The notes under the pieces were generated by a model. The model searched no databases and had not been told where the DNA came from. It saw nothing but the letters and a program-made list of their open reading frames with translations. Both the position numbers and the translations under genes were made by a program. 64,000 nt of DNA from Microbacterium sp. Root61 (GTDB lineage Bacteria; Actinomycetota; Actinomycetes; Actinomycetales; Microbacteriaceae). The stretch spans positions 2,105,115 through 2,169,114 of the forward strand of contig NZ_LMGU01000001.1 of NCBI RefSeq assembly GCF_001427525.1, read 5' to 3'. Shown here piece after piece: positions 50,729-59,535 of this stretch (the stretch's first letter is position 1; every line of letters starts with the position of its first letter).

Positions 50729-51268
50729 ATGACCACTCGCACTACCAACATCGCCCGGCTGGGCATCCTCCTCGCCGCCGCTGTCGCACTGTCCGGCTGC
50801 GCCGGCACCACAACGCCGGAAGCAGAGGAGACCGCGCCGGCCGGAACGTCGGTCACGATCACCGACGGATGGGTGAAGTCCGCCGAGTCGGGCATGTCCG
50901 CCGCATTCGGCGAACTGAGCAACGATTCCGACCACGACGTCACCGTCGTCTCGGCGACCACGGAGTCCTCCACCATGGTCGAACTGCACGAGACCGTGGA
51001 GAACGACGCGGGAGAACTCGTCATGCGACAGATCGACGGCGGCTTCGTCATCCCCGCCGACGGCAGTCTCTCCCTCGGGCCGGGCGGCAACCACATCATG
51101 CTCATGGGGCTGACCGCGCCGCTGCAGGCTGGTCACGATGTCACTTTCACGCTGACCTTCTCCGATGGCTCGACCTACGAGTTCACGGCCCCGGTGAAGG
51201 ACTACTCCGGAGCGAACGAGAACTACGTAGGCGGCGAGTCCGAGACCGAGATGGACTCCGGCCACTGA
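50729..51268 (+). CDS. Copper chaperone PCu(A)C lipoprotein
   Basis: 179 aa; lipobox LSGC with Cys24. The PCuAC domain has VELHET, then methionines (VMRQIDGGFVIP) and GNHIMLMGL (HxM), the Cu(I) ligand set of the family. PCuAC proteins deliver copper to oxidases such as cytochrome c oxidase or, in actinomycetes, secreted copper oxidases. Its last base overlaps the DyP start (TGATG). Confidence 0.92.
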   Translation: MTTRTTNIARLGILLAAAVALSGCAGTTTPEAEETAPAGTSVTITDGWVKSAESGMSAAFGELSNDSDHDVTVVSATTESSTMVELHETVENDAGELVMRQIDGGFVIPADGSLSLGPGGNHIMLMGLTAPLQAGHDVTFTLTFSDGSTYEFTAPVKDYSGANENYVGGESETEMDSGH

Positions 51269-52494
51269 TGCGCGCGCCCGACAAGGGCGCACGTCGACCA
51301 GGCTCGACCCGGCGACAGTTCCTCCTCGGAGGCGCTGTCGCCGGCGTCGGCGCCGCCGCCGCGATCGGCATCGACACCGCGCTCACGCAGACGCAGACGC
51401 AGACCACCACTCCCGCATCCACCCCGCTGAACGGCGAGAGCGTCGTGCCGTTCCACGGCGCCCATCAGGCCGGGATCGATACCGACGCGCAGGCGCATGC
51501 CACCTTCATCGGGCTGGATCTTCACCCGCAGACCGACAAGGACGCGCTGCGTCGCATGATGGGCATCCTCACCGACGATGCCGCCCGGCTGACACAGGGC
51601 GTGCCGGCGCTCGCCGACTCGGAACCGGAGCTTGCGGTCTCGCCCGCGCGACTGACCGTGACCTTCGGGTTCGGCCCCGGGCTCGTCGCCCGGGCAGGCG
51701 GGACCCGTCCGTCCTGGCTGGCACCGCTCCCCGCATTCGGGGTCGACCGGTTGAGACCCGAGTTCTGCGACGGCGACCTCCTGATCCAGGTCGCCGCCGA
51801 TGACCCGCTGACGGTCGCGCACGCAACCCGGATGCTACTGAAGGACACCCGCAGCTTCGCGACCGTGCGGTGGACGCAGCACGGGTTCCGTCGCGCGTAC
51901 GGTTCGGTGGCACCCGGCACGACCATGCGGAACCTGTTCGGTCAGGTCGATGGAACCTCGAACCCGAGACCCGGAACCTCGGACTTCGACCGCGTCGTGT
52001 GGGCAAGCACCGGCTGGCTCGCCGGTGGCACGAGCATGGTGGTGCGCCGCATCCACATGGATCTGGACAAATGGGACCGCTTGGACCGCTCCGGGCGGGA
52101 GCAATCGGTGGGCCGCACCCTCGGCAACGGTGCACCCCTGACCGGCACTGCGGAACACGATGAGCCGGACTTCGAAGCGACCACTGCCATCGGATTCCCC
52201 GTCATCCCAGAGTTCTCCCACCTGCGCCGCTCACGCCCGGAGGACACCGCCCAGCGGATCTTCCGTCGCGCCTACAACTACGACACTGCGCCTACCGGGG
52301 ATCAGGTCTCCGACTCCGGGTTGGTGTTCGTGTCGTTCCAGGCTGACGTCGAACGGCAGTTCACGCCCATCCAGCAGCGCCTGGACGAGCTCGATCTGCT
52401 GAACGAGTGGACTGTTCCGATCGGCTCGGCCGTGTTCGCCATTCCTCCCGGGTGCGATGAGAACGGCTACATCGGGGAGGGGCTCCTGAGCTGA
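51268..52494 (+). CDS. Dyp-type heme peroxidase, Tat-exported
   Basis: 408 aa. Twin-arginine signal STRRQFLLGGAVAGVGAAAAIG. The DyP GxxDG motif is GQVDGT (distal Asp), the proximal heme His lies in PEFSHLRR, and RRIHMDLDKW is the conserved Arg region. Class A (EfeB/DtpA-like) enzyme acting outside the membrane with H2O2. With no EfeU/EfeO in the locus but copper chaperones adjacent, it resembles the Streptomyces DtpA setting, where a DyP and copper chaperones serve a copper oxidase. Confidence 0.93.
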   Translation: MRAPDKGARRPGSTRRQFLLGGAVAGVGAAAAIGIDTALTQTQTQTTTPASTPLNGESVVPFHGAHQAGIDTDAQAHATFIGLDLHPQTDKDALRRMMGILTDDAARLTQGVPALADSEPELAVSPARLTVTFGFGPGLVARAGGTRPSWLAPLPAFGVDRLRPEFCDGDLLIQVAADDPLTVAHATRMLLKDTRSFATVRWTQHGFRRAYGSVAPGTTMRNLFGQVDGTSNPRPGTSDFDRVVWASTGWLAGGTSMVVRRIHMDLDKWDRLDRSGREQSVGRTLGNGAPLTGTAEHDEPDFEATTAIGFPVIPEFSHLRRSRPEDTAQRIFRRAYNYDTAPTGDQVSDSGLVFVSFQADVERQFTPIQQRLDELDLLNEWTVPIGSAVFAIPPGCDENGYIGEGLLS

Positions 52495-52624
52495 GAGGGT
52501 CTGAGCATGACCGTCAGCGCACGGCCGCCAGGCTCGCCGCGATCTTAGGAGCGCACGGTCCCGTCGCTGGAGGGGGCGGGAGCGACGTCTCAGCGAAACT
52601 ATGGGGATGCCGGAGACCTGTGGA

Positions 52625-52639
52625 AGCGGGCTTCCCGCT
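52625..52639 (+). terminator. Small hairpin in the DyP-chelatase gap
   Basis: AGCGGG-ctt-CCCGCT, a 6-bp stem with a 3-nt loop, 131 bp after the DyP stop. Weak terminator candidate. The rest of the 283-bp gap (52495-52777) shows no gene or recognised riboswitch. Confidence 0.35.
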
Positions 52640-52777
52640 CAGTGGGAACGTGTGAGGCCGGTCCACGACGCGGCGCTTCCGCTCGGCAGGACGCTGGCCC
52701 TCGCGTCGGCGGCTACGCTGACGCGAGCGTGTTCCCGCTGCCCCGTCGGGTCCTGACAACGAGAGAAGGAGAACCCG

Positions 52778-53458
52778 GTGCTCCTCGCCATCTCCCACGG
52801 CACATCGTCGCCCGACGGCCAGTCCGCCGTCGCCCGATTGGTGGCCGCCGTGGCCGACCGTCTCCCCGACGTTTCCGTCCGGCTCGGACACGTCGATGTG
52901 CAGCAGCCCGATGTCGCGGCATCCCTCGCCGCCGTTCCGGACGACGAGCCGGTCGTGATCGTGCCCCTGCTGCTGTCAGCCGGCTATCACGTGCGCACCG
53001 ACCTCCGGCAGCAGAGTGCGCACCATCCCGGCGTCCGCATCGCCGATGCGCTGGGCCCCGACCCCCGGCTCGCCGAGGTGCTCGCCGCTCGGCTGGGTCC
53101 GCTCGCCGACGACGACCGCGTCGTCCTGGCCGTGGCCGGATCCAGCGACGAACGGGCGAACGAGGATTGCCGCACCATGGCCGCGACGCTCGCGACTCTT
53201 CTCGGCCGCCGAGTGGACATCGGGTTCCTGGCCGCCGCGGACCCGCGTCTCGATGTCGCCGTCGCGACCGCGCGCGCAGACAGCGCCGGCGTGGTCGTCG
53301 CCGGCTACCTCCTCGCACCGGGCTTCTTCCACGACCTCGCCGTCCGGCTCAGCGCGGGTGTCCGCGTGTCGAGACCGCTGCTGGACGACGACGAGCCCGC
53401 CGCGCTGCTCGTCGACATCGTCATCGACCGCTACCGAGCGGCCGCCCACCGGCGCTGA
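52778..53458 (+). CDS. Sirohydrochlorin chelatase (CbiX/SirB-like)
   Basis: 226-aa chelatase with two repeats of the CbiX fold. N-terminal LLAISHGTSSPDGQ carries the metal-binding His, and PLLLSAGYHVRTDL a second one. It inserts Fe(II) (or Co) into sirohydrochlorin to make siroheme, the cofactor of the sulfite reductase encoded next. GTG 52778 is preceded by AAGGAGAA. It lies 196 bp upstream of that gene on the same strand but a separate promoter is likely. Confidence 0.9.
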   Translation: MLLAISHGTSSPDGQSAVARLVAAVADRLPDVSVRLGHVDVQQPDVAASLAAVPDDEPVVIVPLLLSAGYHVRTDLRQQSAHHPGVRIADALGPDPRLAEVLAARLGPLADDDRVVLAVAGSSDERANEDCRTMAATLATLLGRRVDIGFLAAADPRLDVAVATARADSAGVVVAGYLLAPGFFHDLAVRLSAGVRVSRPLLDDDEPAALLVDIVIDRYRAAAHRR

Positions 53459-53475
53459 TCCCTCGCGCGACCCGT

Positions 53476-53561
53476 ATGACGCTCGCGCCGCGGCATCCGC
53501 GTTTATGACGCCCCGTGACGCCCGATGCCTCTGCATGACGCACGGTTCCGGCGCGTGACAT
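53476..53561. repeat. Phased RTGACRY repeats upstream of the sulfur operon
   Basis: ATGACGC at 53476 and 53505, GTGACGC at 53515, ATGACGC at 53535 and GTGACAT at 53555. Spacings are 29, 10, 20 and 20 bp, so all copies fall on nearly the same DNA face. They fill the gap before the sulfite reductase gene, a plausible cooperative binding region for a sulfur regulator. Confidence 0.45.
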
Positions 53562-53654
53562 CAGCGCGGGTCGCGTGTACCGCACCCTTCTACTCTCACC
53601 AGGTGGGCTCGACGCAGTCCTCCTCGGGCAGATCCCGAGACGGTGGAGGAACCC

Positions 53655-55382
53655 ATGACGATCAGCGACTCGAAGACGGATGCTCCTGCCGGAGGAGTTC
53701 GCCTGCGGCCCTCGCGCCCGTCGTCCAAGCCCCACGGTCAGTGGAAGATCGACGGCCTTGCGCCGTTGAACGGCAACGAGGAGTGGAAGCAGGTCGACGA
53801 CGGCCTGAGCGTGCGCGGCCGCATCGAGAACATCTACGCGCAGGGCGGGTTCGCCTCGATCGACCCGACCGACCTGCACGGCCGCTTCCGCGTGTGGGGC
53901 CTCTATACCCAGCGCAAGCCCGGCATCGACGGAGGCCGGACGGCCACCCTCGAGCCGCATGAGCTCGAAGACGAGTACTTCATGCTGCGGGTCCGCATCG
54001 ACGGCGGGCAGCTCAGCACCGAACAGCTGCGGGTCATCGGAGAGATCTCGACCGAGTTCGGCCGCGACACCGCCGACCTCACCGACCGACAGAACATCCA
54101 GCTGCACTGGATCCGCGTCGAGGACGTGCCCGAGATCTGGCGCCGACTCGAAGCCGTGGGTCTGGGCACCACCGAGGCGTGCGGCGACGTGCCGCGCGTC
54201 ATCCTGGGCTCCCCCGTGGCCGGCGTCGCCGCCGACGAACTGATCGACCCGACGCCGCAGATCGACGAGATCACCCGACGCTTCCTAGGCGACCCGACGC
54301 TGGCGAACCTGCCACGCAAGTTCAAGTCCGCCATCACGGGCCACCCCAGCCAGGACGTCGTGCACGAGATCAACGACGTCGCCTTCGTCGCGGTCGATCA
54401 CCCCGAGCTCGGCATCGGCTACGACCTGTGGGTCGGCGGCGGCCTGTCCACCGCCCCCCGGCTGGGTGAGCGTCTCGGCGTCTTCGTCTCCCCGGAGCGG
54501 GTCGCCGACGCGTGGCACGGCGTCGCCCAGATCTTCCGCGACTACGGGTACCGGCGCCTGCGCAACAAGGCACGCCTGAAGTTCCTGCTCGCTGAGTGGG
54601 GAGTGGAGAAGTTCCGCCAGGTGCTGCAGGACGAGTACCTCGGCTACGCGCTGCCCGACGGTCCCGCCGCGCCGAAGCCGAAGTCGCAGGGCGATCACGT
54701 CGGCGTGCACCGGCAGAAGGACGGCCGGTTCTACATCGGCGTCTCCCCGATCGTGGGGCGCGTCTCCGGGCCGACCCTCACGATGCTCGCCGACCTCATC
54801 GAGCAGCACGGCTCGCTGCGGCTGCGCACGACGCCGCACCAGAAGCTCGTGGTCCTGGATGTGCCCGAAGCGAGCGTGGAGCCGCTGATCACCGCGCTCG
54901 ATGGCCTCGGACTGCAGGCGCGGCCGAGCCTCCTGCGCCGCGGCACGATCGCGTGCACCGGCATCGAGTTCTGCAAGCTCGCGATCGTCGAGACCAAGGT
55001 CAACGCGACCGCGGCCGTGCACGATCTCGAGGAGCGTCTCAAGGACTTCGATCTGCCGCATCCGATCTCCCTGCACGTGAACGGCTGCCCGAACTCGTGC
55101 GCGCGCATCCAGACCGCCGACATCGGACTCAAGGGGCAACTCGTCACGATCGACGGCGAGCAGGTTCCCGGGTATCAGGTGCACCTCGGCGGCGGGCTCG
55201 CGGGCGTCGATCGCGAGGAGCCCGGTCTCGGTCGCACCGTGCGCGGGCTCAAGGTCGCCGCCGACGGCATCGCCGACTACACCGACCGGGTCGTCCGGCG
55301 GTTCCTCGCGGAGCGGGATGTCGCCACCGACGAGACCTTCGCCCAATGGGCCCATCGCGCCGACGAGGAGGCACTCCAGTGA
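53655..55382 (+). CDS. Ferredoxin-dependent sulfite (or nitrite) reductase
   Basis: 575-aa siroheme/4Fe-4S enzyme. Duplicated ferrite-reductase halves are visible (LHGRFRVWGLYTQRKPGIDGG, then FYIGVSPIVGRVSG), and the cluster ligands are CTGIEFC (about 434 and 440) and VNGCPNSC (about 478 and 482). Reduces sulfite to sulfide with six electrons from ferredoxin. Placement before APS reductase and ATP sulfurylase identifies sulfite, not nitrite, as the substrate. GGAGG precedes ATG 53655. GTGA overlap with cysH. Confidence 0.93.
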   Translation: MTISDSKTDAPAGGVRLRPSRPSSKPHGQWKIDGLAPLNGNEEWKQVDDGLSVRGRIENIYAQGGFASIDPTDLHGRFRVWGLYTQRKPGIDGGRTATLEPHELEDEYFMLRVRIDGGQLSTEQLRVIGEISTEFGRDTADLTDRQNIQLHWIRVEDVPEIWRRLEAVGLGTTEACGDVPRVILGSPVAGVAADELIDPTPQIDEITRRFLGDPTLANLPRKFKSAITGHPSQDVVHEINDVAFVAVDHPELGIGYDLWVGGGLSTAPRLGERLGVFVSPERVADAWHGVAQIFRDYGYRRLRNKARLKFLLAEWGVEKFRQVLQDEYLGYALPDGPAAPKPKSQGDHVGVHRQKDGRFYIGVSPIVGRVSGPTLTMLADLIEQHGSLRLRTTPHQKLVVLDVPEASVEPLITALDGLGLQARPSLLRRGTIACTGIEFCKLAIVETKVNATAAVHDLEERLKDFDLPHPISLHVNGCPNSCARIQTADIGLKGQLVTIDGEQVPGYQVHLGGGLAGVDREEPGLGRTVRGLKVAADGIADYTDRVVRRFLAERDVATDETFAQWAHRADEEALQ

Positions 55383-56122
55383 CGGTGTCCCTCGCCCCCC
55401 GCGCCGCCGTCCGCCGCTCCCGCGAGGACCTGCGGGCCCTCGCCGAAGCGGGCGACCTCGAACTCGGCAGCTTCACCGACCGCGAAGCAACTCCGGCAGA
55501 GGTCGTCGCGTGGGTCGCGGCCAACTTCGGAGCGGATGCCGCAGCCGTCGCCTGCTCGATGGCCGATGCCGCGCTGCCCCACCTCGTGGCCGAGCAGCTG
55601 CCCGGCGTCGACGTGCTGTTCCTCGACACCGGCTACCACTTCGCTGAGACGCGCTTCACCCGCGACGAGGTGCAGCGCGTGCTCGACGTGCGCATCGTCG
55701 ACGTCCTCCCCGAGCAGACTGTCGCCGAGCAGGACGCCGAGTTCGGCGTCGCGCTGTTCTCCCGCGATGCGGGACTGTGCTGCGCACGACGCAAGGTCGA
55801 GCCGCTGCAGAACGCGCTCGGCGGCTACGAGGTGTGGTTCACCGGTGTGCGTCGCGACGAGGCTCCGACCCGCGCGAACACTCCGCTGGTGCAGTGGGAC
55901 GAGCGCAACGGCCTGGTCAAGGTCAACCCCGTCGCCGCCTGGACCTTCGACGATCTCCTCGACTATGCCGGCACCCACCAGGTGCCGGTGAACCTCCTGG
56001 TCTCGAACGGCTTCCCGTCGATCGGCTGCGAGCCGTGCACCAAGGCGGTGGCTCCCGGAGAGGACCCGCGGTCCGGTCGCTGGGCGGGTCTCTCCAAGAC
56101 GGAATGCGGGCTGCACCTATGA
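55379..56122 (+). CDS. cysH: Adenylylsulfate (APS) reductase, thioredoxin-dependent
   Basis: 247 aa. The PP-loop-like core includes FLDTGYHFAETR; iron-sulfur ligands C134-C135 (GLCCARRK) and C217/C220 (GCEPC) are present, and the catalytic Cys243 is in KTECGLHL. The CC...CxxC cluster marks it as a reductase of APS rather than PAPS, consistent with the absence of a cysC kinase here. GTG start overlaps the sulfite reductase stop. Confidence 0.94.
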   Translation: MTVSLAPRAAVRRSREDLRALAEAGDLELGSFTDREATPAEVVAWVAANFGADAAAVACSMADAALPHLVAEQLPGVDVLFLDTGYHFAETRFTRDEVQRVLDVRIVDVLPEQTVAEQDAEFGVALFSRDAGLCCARRKVEPLQNALGGYEVWFTGVRRDEAPTRANTPLVQWDERNGLVKVNPVAAWTFDDLLDYAGTHQVPVNLLVSNGFPSIGCEPCTKAVAPGEDPRSGRWAGLSKTECGLHL

Positions 56123-57048
56123 CCCTCTCCGAGACGACCACGACGATCGCCGGCCCGCGCCATTCCACCCTCGATCTGCTCGAGGCCGAGGCCATCCACA
56201 TCATCCGCGAGGTCGTCGCAGAGTTCGAGCGCCCCGTGCTGCTTTTCTCCGGCGGCAAAGACTCGGTGGTCGTGCTGCACCTCGCCGCGAAGGCGTTCTT
56301 CCCCGGCCGCGTGCCGTTCCCGGTGCTGCACGTGGACACCGGGCACAACTTCCCCGAGGTGCTCGCGTTCCGCGATGAGACGGTCGCCCGCCTGGGCATC
56401 CGGCTCGAGGTCGCTCGCGTGCAGGACTACATCGACGACGGCCGGCTCGCGGAACGCGCCGACGGCACCCGCAACCCGTTGCAGACCCAGCCGCTGCTGG
56501 ACGCCATCACCACCGGCCGCCACGACGCCGTCTTCGGCGGAGCGCGCCGCGACGAGGACAAGGCACGCGCCAAGGAGCGCATCATCTCGCTGCGCGACGA
56601 GTTCGGTCAGTGGGACCCGCGCAACCAGCGGCCGGAGCTGTGGAGCCTGTACAACGGCCGGCACACCCCCGGCCAGCATGTGCGCGCCTTCCCCATCTCC
56701 AACTGGACCGAGCTCGACATCTGGCGGTACATCGACCGGGAGCGGATCGCCCTGCCCCCGCTGTACTTCGCTCACGAGCGCGAGGTGTATTCCCGTGACG
56801 GCATGTGGCGCGCCATCGGCGAGTCCTCGCCGATCCGACCCGGCGAGACACTCGAGCGCCGCACGGTCCGCTACCGCACGGTGGGCGACATGAGCTGCAC
56901 CGGCGCCGTCGAATCGGAGGCCGCGGATGTGGCATCCATCGTCGCGGAGGTCGCCCTGTCCACCATCACCGAGCGCGGCGCGACCCGTGCCGACGACCGT
57001 CTGTCGGAGGCCGCGATGGAGGACCGCAAGAAGGACGGGTACTTCTGA
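56119..57048 (+). CDS. cysD: Sulfate adenylyltransferase subunit 2
   Basis: 309 aa. PP-loop LLFSGGKDSVVVLHLA, VDTGHNFPE, GGARRDEDKARAKER and the C-terminal PLYFAHEREV. Catalyses ATP plus sulfate to APS with the GTPase CysN, which drives the unfavourable reaction. Normal length and all core motifs. ATGA overlap with cysH and TGATG with cysN. Confidence 0.95.
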   Translation: MTLSETTTTIAGPRHSTLDLLEAEAIHIIREVVAEFERPVLLFSGGKDSVVVLHLAAKAFFPGRVPFPVLHVDTGHNFPEVLAFRDETVARLGIRLEVARVQDYIDDGRLAERADGTRNPLQTQPLLDAITTGRHDAVFGGARRDEDKARAKERIISLRDEFGQWDPRNQRPELWSLYNGRHTPGQHVRAFPISNWTELDIWRYIDRERIALPPLYFAHEREVYSRDGMWRAIGESSPIRPGETLERRTVRYRTVGDMSCTGAVESEAADVASIVAEVALSTITERGATRADDRLSEAAMEDRKKDGYF

Positions 57049-58397
57049 TGACTGATCTCGGCACCGCACACGTCTCGTCGGGCTCGACGACCGCGATCGC
57101 ACCGACGCTGTTCCGGTTCGCGACGGCGGGCTCCGTCGACGACGGCAAGTCCACGCTCGTCGGGCGCCTGCTGCACGACTCGAAGGCGATCCTCGCCGAC
57201 CAGCTCGAGCAGGTCACGCGCACCTCGGCCGACCGCGGGTTCGCGCACGGCGGCGGCATCGACTTCGCACTGCTCACCGACGGCCTGCGCGCCGAGCGCG
57301 AGCAGGGCATCACGATCGACGTCGCCTACCGCTACTTCGCCACGGGGTCGCGCAGCTTCATCCTCGCCGACTGCCCCGGACACGTGCAGTACACGCGCAA
57401 CATGGTCACCGGTGCCACCACGGCAGATGCCGTCGTGGTGCTGATCGACGGGCGTAAGGGGGTGCTCGAGCAGACCCGCCGTCACCTCGCGGTGATCGCG
57501 CTGCTGCGCGTGCCGCACGTCATCGTCGCGGTCAACAAGATCGATCTGCTCGACTACGCCGAGTCGGCGTTCGCCCCGGTCGACGCGCAGGTGCGCGCGG
57601 TGACGGCCGAGCTCGGCATCCCGGACGTCCACGTCCTGCCGGTCTCGGCGCTCGAGGGCGACAACATCGTCGACCGGTCCGCGCGCACTCCCTGGTACGA
57701 CGGACCCGCGCTCCTCGAGCTGCTCGAGTCCCTCCCCGCGCAGGACGAGCTCGAGAGCATCTTCGACGACTTCCGGCTGCCGGTGCAGCTCGTGCTGCGT
57801 CCGCAGGGCGGTCTCGCCGCCGAAGTCGCGGCGGATCCGGCAGCGGCCGAGCGCTACCGCGACTACCGCGCCGTCGCCGGCCGGGTGTCGTCGGGTGCGA
57901 TCCACGTCGGCGAGCGCGTCGCGGTGTTCCCGTCCGGCATCGAGACCACGGTCATCGGCATCGAGGTCGCCGGCGCGGCGGTCGAGACGGCATCCGCTCC
58001 ACAATCCGTCGCGCTGCAGCTCGCGGACGATGTGGATGCCGCGCGCGGCACCCTCCTTGCGGCGATCGGCACCCTGCCCGCGGCGCGGCGCGACGTGGAG
58101 GCAGAGCTGTTCCAGCTCGACGCCCGACCGCTCGCGACGGGTGCCCGCGTGCTGGTCAAGCACGGCACCTCGACCGTGCAGGCGATCGTGAGCGAGCTCA
58201 CCAGCCGCTACGACCTCGACACCCTCACGCACGAGCCGGCCTCCCGCCTCGCCACGAACGACATCGGCCGCGCGCGCCTGCGTCTCGCCGCCGATCTGCC
58301 CCTCGAGGCGTACGAGCGCAATCGTGCCGGCGGCTCGTTCCTCGTCATCCATCCGTCCGACGGCGCGACTCTCGCCGCCGGCATCGTCCGGGACTGA
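57048..58397 (+). CDS. cysN: Sulfate adenylyltransferase subunit 1 (GTPase)
   Basis: 449-aa EF-Tu-like GTPase: P-loop GSVDDGKSTLVGRLL, switch segment REQGITIDVAYRYF, DCPGHVQYTRNM, and NKIDLLDY. Couples GTP hydrolysis to APS formation by CysD. No APS kinase domain is fused at the C-terminus, in line with an APS-reductase pathway. Confidence 0.95.
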   Translation: MTDLGTAHVSSGSTTAIAPTLFRFATAGSVDDGKSTLVGRLLHDSKAILADQLEQVTRTSADRGFAHGGGIDFALLTDGLRAEREQGITIDVAYRYFATGSRSFILADCPGHVQYTRNMVTGATTADAVVVLIDGRKGVLEQTRRHLAVIALLRVPHVIVAVNKIDLLDYAESAFAPVDAQVRAVTAELGIPDVHVLPVSALEGDNIVDRSARTPWYDGPALLELLESLPAQDELESIFDDFRLPVQLVLRPQGGLAAEVAADPAAAERYRDYRAVAGRVSSGAIHVGERVAVFPSGIETTVIGIEVAGAAVETASAPQSVALQLADDVDAARGTLLAAIGTLPAARRDVEAELFQLDARPLATGARVLVKHGTSTVQAIVSELTSRYDLDTLTHEPASRLATNDIGRARLRLAADLPLEAYERNRAGGSFLVIHPSDGATLAAGIVRD

Positions 58398-58457
58398 CCC
58401 GCGCTCGACGCAGGCTCCGGCATCCATCCCCGCATCACCCGAGAAGGAGGCGACTCG

Positions 58458-59534
58458 ATGAACACCCGCATCTTGAAGATCACAACCCTGGCCGTGGCGG
58501 CCATGATGCTGGGCGGATGCGCCGCCTCCGCCGGGGCCGCTCCGGCCGAGCCCGCCGCGGTCACGGGCGGCACGCCGGCGGCCGAGCTGCGATTGGGCTA
58601 CTTCGCCAACGTCACCCATGCTCCGGCGCTGATCGGCGTGCAGGAGGGGCTGATCCAGGACGAGCTCGGCGACACGAAGCTGAGCACCCAGGTCTTCAAC
58701 GCCGGCCCCGCGGCGATCGAGGCGCTGTCGGCCGGGGCCATCGACGCGACCTTCATCGGGCCCAATCCGTCGATCAACTCGTACATCCAGTCCGCCGGGC
58801 GGTCGGTGCGCATCGTCGCCGGCGCCGCCACAGGCGGTGCGGCGCTGGTCGTGCGGGACGGCATCGACTCCCCCGCCGACCTCGCCGGCACGACGCTGGC
58901 GACGCCGCAGCTGGGCAACACCCAGGACGTCGCGCTGCGCAGCTGGCTGAAGGACGAGGGGTACACGACCGACGTCTCCGGCGGCGGGGATGTGTTCGTC
59001 ACCCCGACCGAGAACGCGCAGACCCTGACACTTTTCCAGCAGGGCCAGCTCGCCGGGGCCTGGCTCCCCGAGCCCTGGGTGTCGCGCCTCGTGCTCGACG
59101 AAGGCGCGCACGTGCTCGTCGACGAAGCCGACCTGTGGGACGACGGCGCCTTTCCCACCACGGTGCTCCTGGTGAACGCAGACTTCCTCGCGGAGCACCC
59201 CGAGACGGTCAAGGCGCTCGTGCAGGGCAACCTCGACGCGATCAAGTGGCTCGCCGACAACCCGGACGACGCGGCCGCCGCGATCAACGCCCAGCTGACG
59301 GTGGATGCCGGCAAGGGACTGTCCGACGCCGTGCTCGCCCGCGCGCTCGAGCACGTCGCGTTCTCGGTCGACCCGCACGCAGAGACCTTCCAGACGCTCG
59401 TCGACCACGGTCTGGAGGCCGGCACGCAGAAGGACGGATCGATCGAGGGTCTGTTCGATCTGCGTCTGCTGAACAGTGTGCTGGCCGCCTCGGGAGCCGA
59501 CCCGGTCTCCGCAGGCGGACTCGGGGAGGACTGA
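58458..59534 (+). CDS. ABC transporter substrate-binding lipoprotein, SsuA/TauA/NrtA-like
   Basis: 358 aa, lipobox LGGC with Cys21. Body LRLGYFANVTHAPALIGVQEG and FIGPNPSINSYIQSAGRSVRIVAG are typical of the sulfonate/taurine/nitrate binding-protein class. AAGGAGG precedes ATG 58458. Followed at 1 nt by its ATPase gene. In this sulfur operon, import of sulfate or an organosulfonate is the likely role; no desulfonating monooxygenase (SsuD) is encoded here, which favours an inorganic sulfur source or a degradation gene elsewhere. Confidence 0.9.
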   Translation: MNTRILKITTLAVAAMMLGGCAASAGAAPAEPAAVTGGTPAAELRLGYFANVTHAPALIGVQEGLIQDELGDTKLSTQVFNAGPAAIEALSAGAIDATFIGPNPSINSYIQSAGRSVRIVAGAATGGAALVVRDGIDSPADLAGTTLATPQLGNTQDVALRSWLKDEGYTTDVSGGGDVFVTPTENAQTLTLFQQGQLAGAWLPEPWVSRLVLDEGAHVLVDEADLWDDGAFPTTVLLVNADFLAEHPETVKALVQGNLDAIKWLADNPDDAAAAINAQLTVDAGKGLSDAVLARALEHVAFSVDPHAETFQTLVDHGLEAGTQKDGSIEGLFDLRLLNSVLAASGADPVSAGGLGED

Positions 59535-59535
59535 C

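Noticed and set aside
52560..52720. Possible cobalamin or other riboswitch upstream of the sirohydrochlorin chelatase
   Set aside because: There is a GGGAAC...GTGTGAGGCC stretch slightly like a B12-aptamer segment, but the rest of the B12-box and pairing elements are not recognisable. A covariance-model search (Rfam) would be decisive.
53459..53654. SAM-type riboswitch before the sulfur operon
   Set aside because: I looked for the conserved GGCAACCCTCC-type core of actinobacterial SAM-IV and did not find it. The repeats found there look like protein-binding sites.
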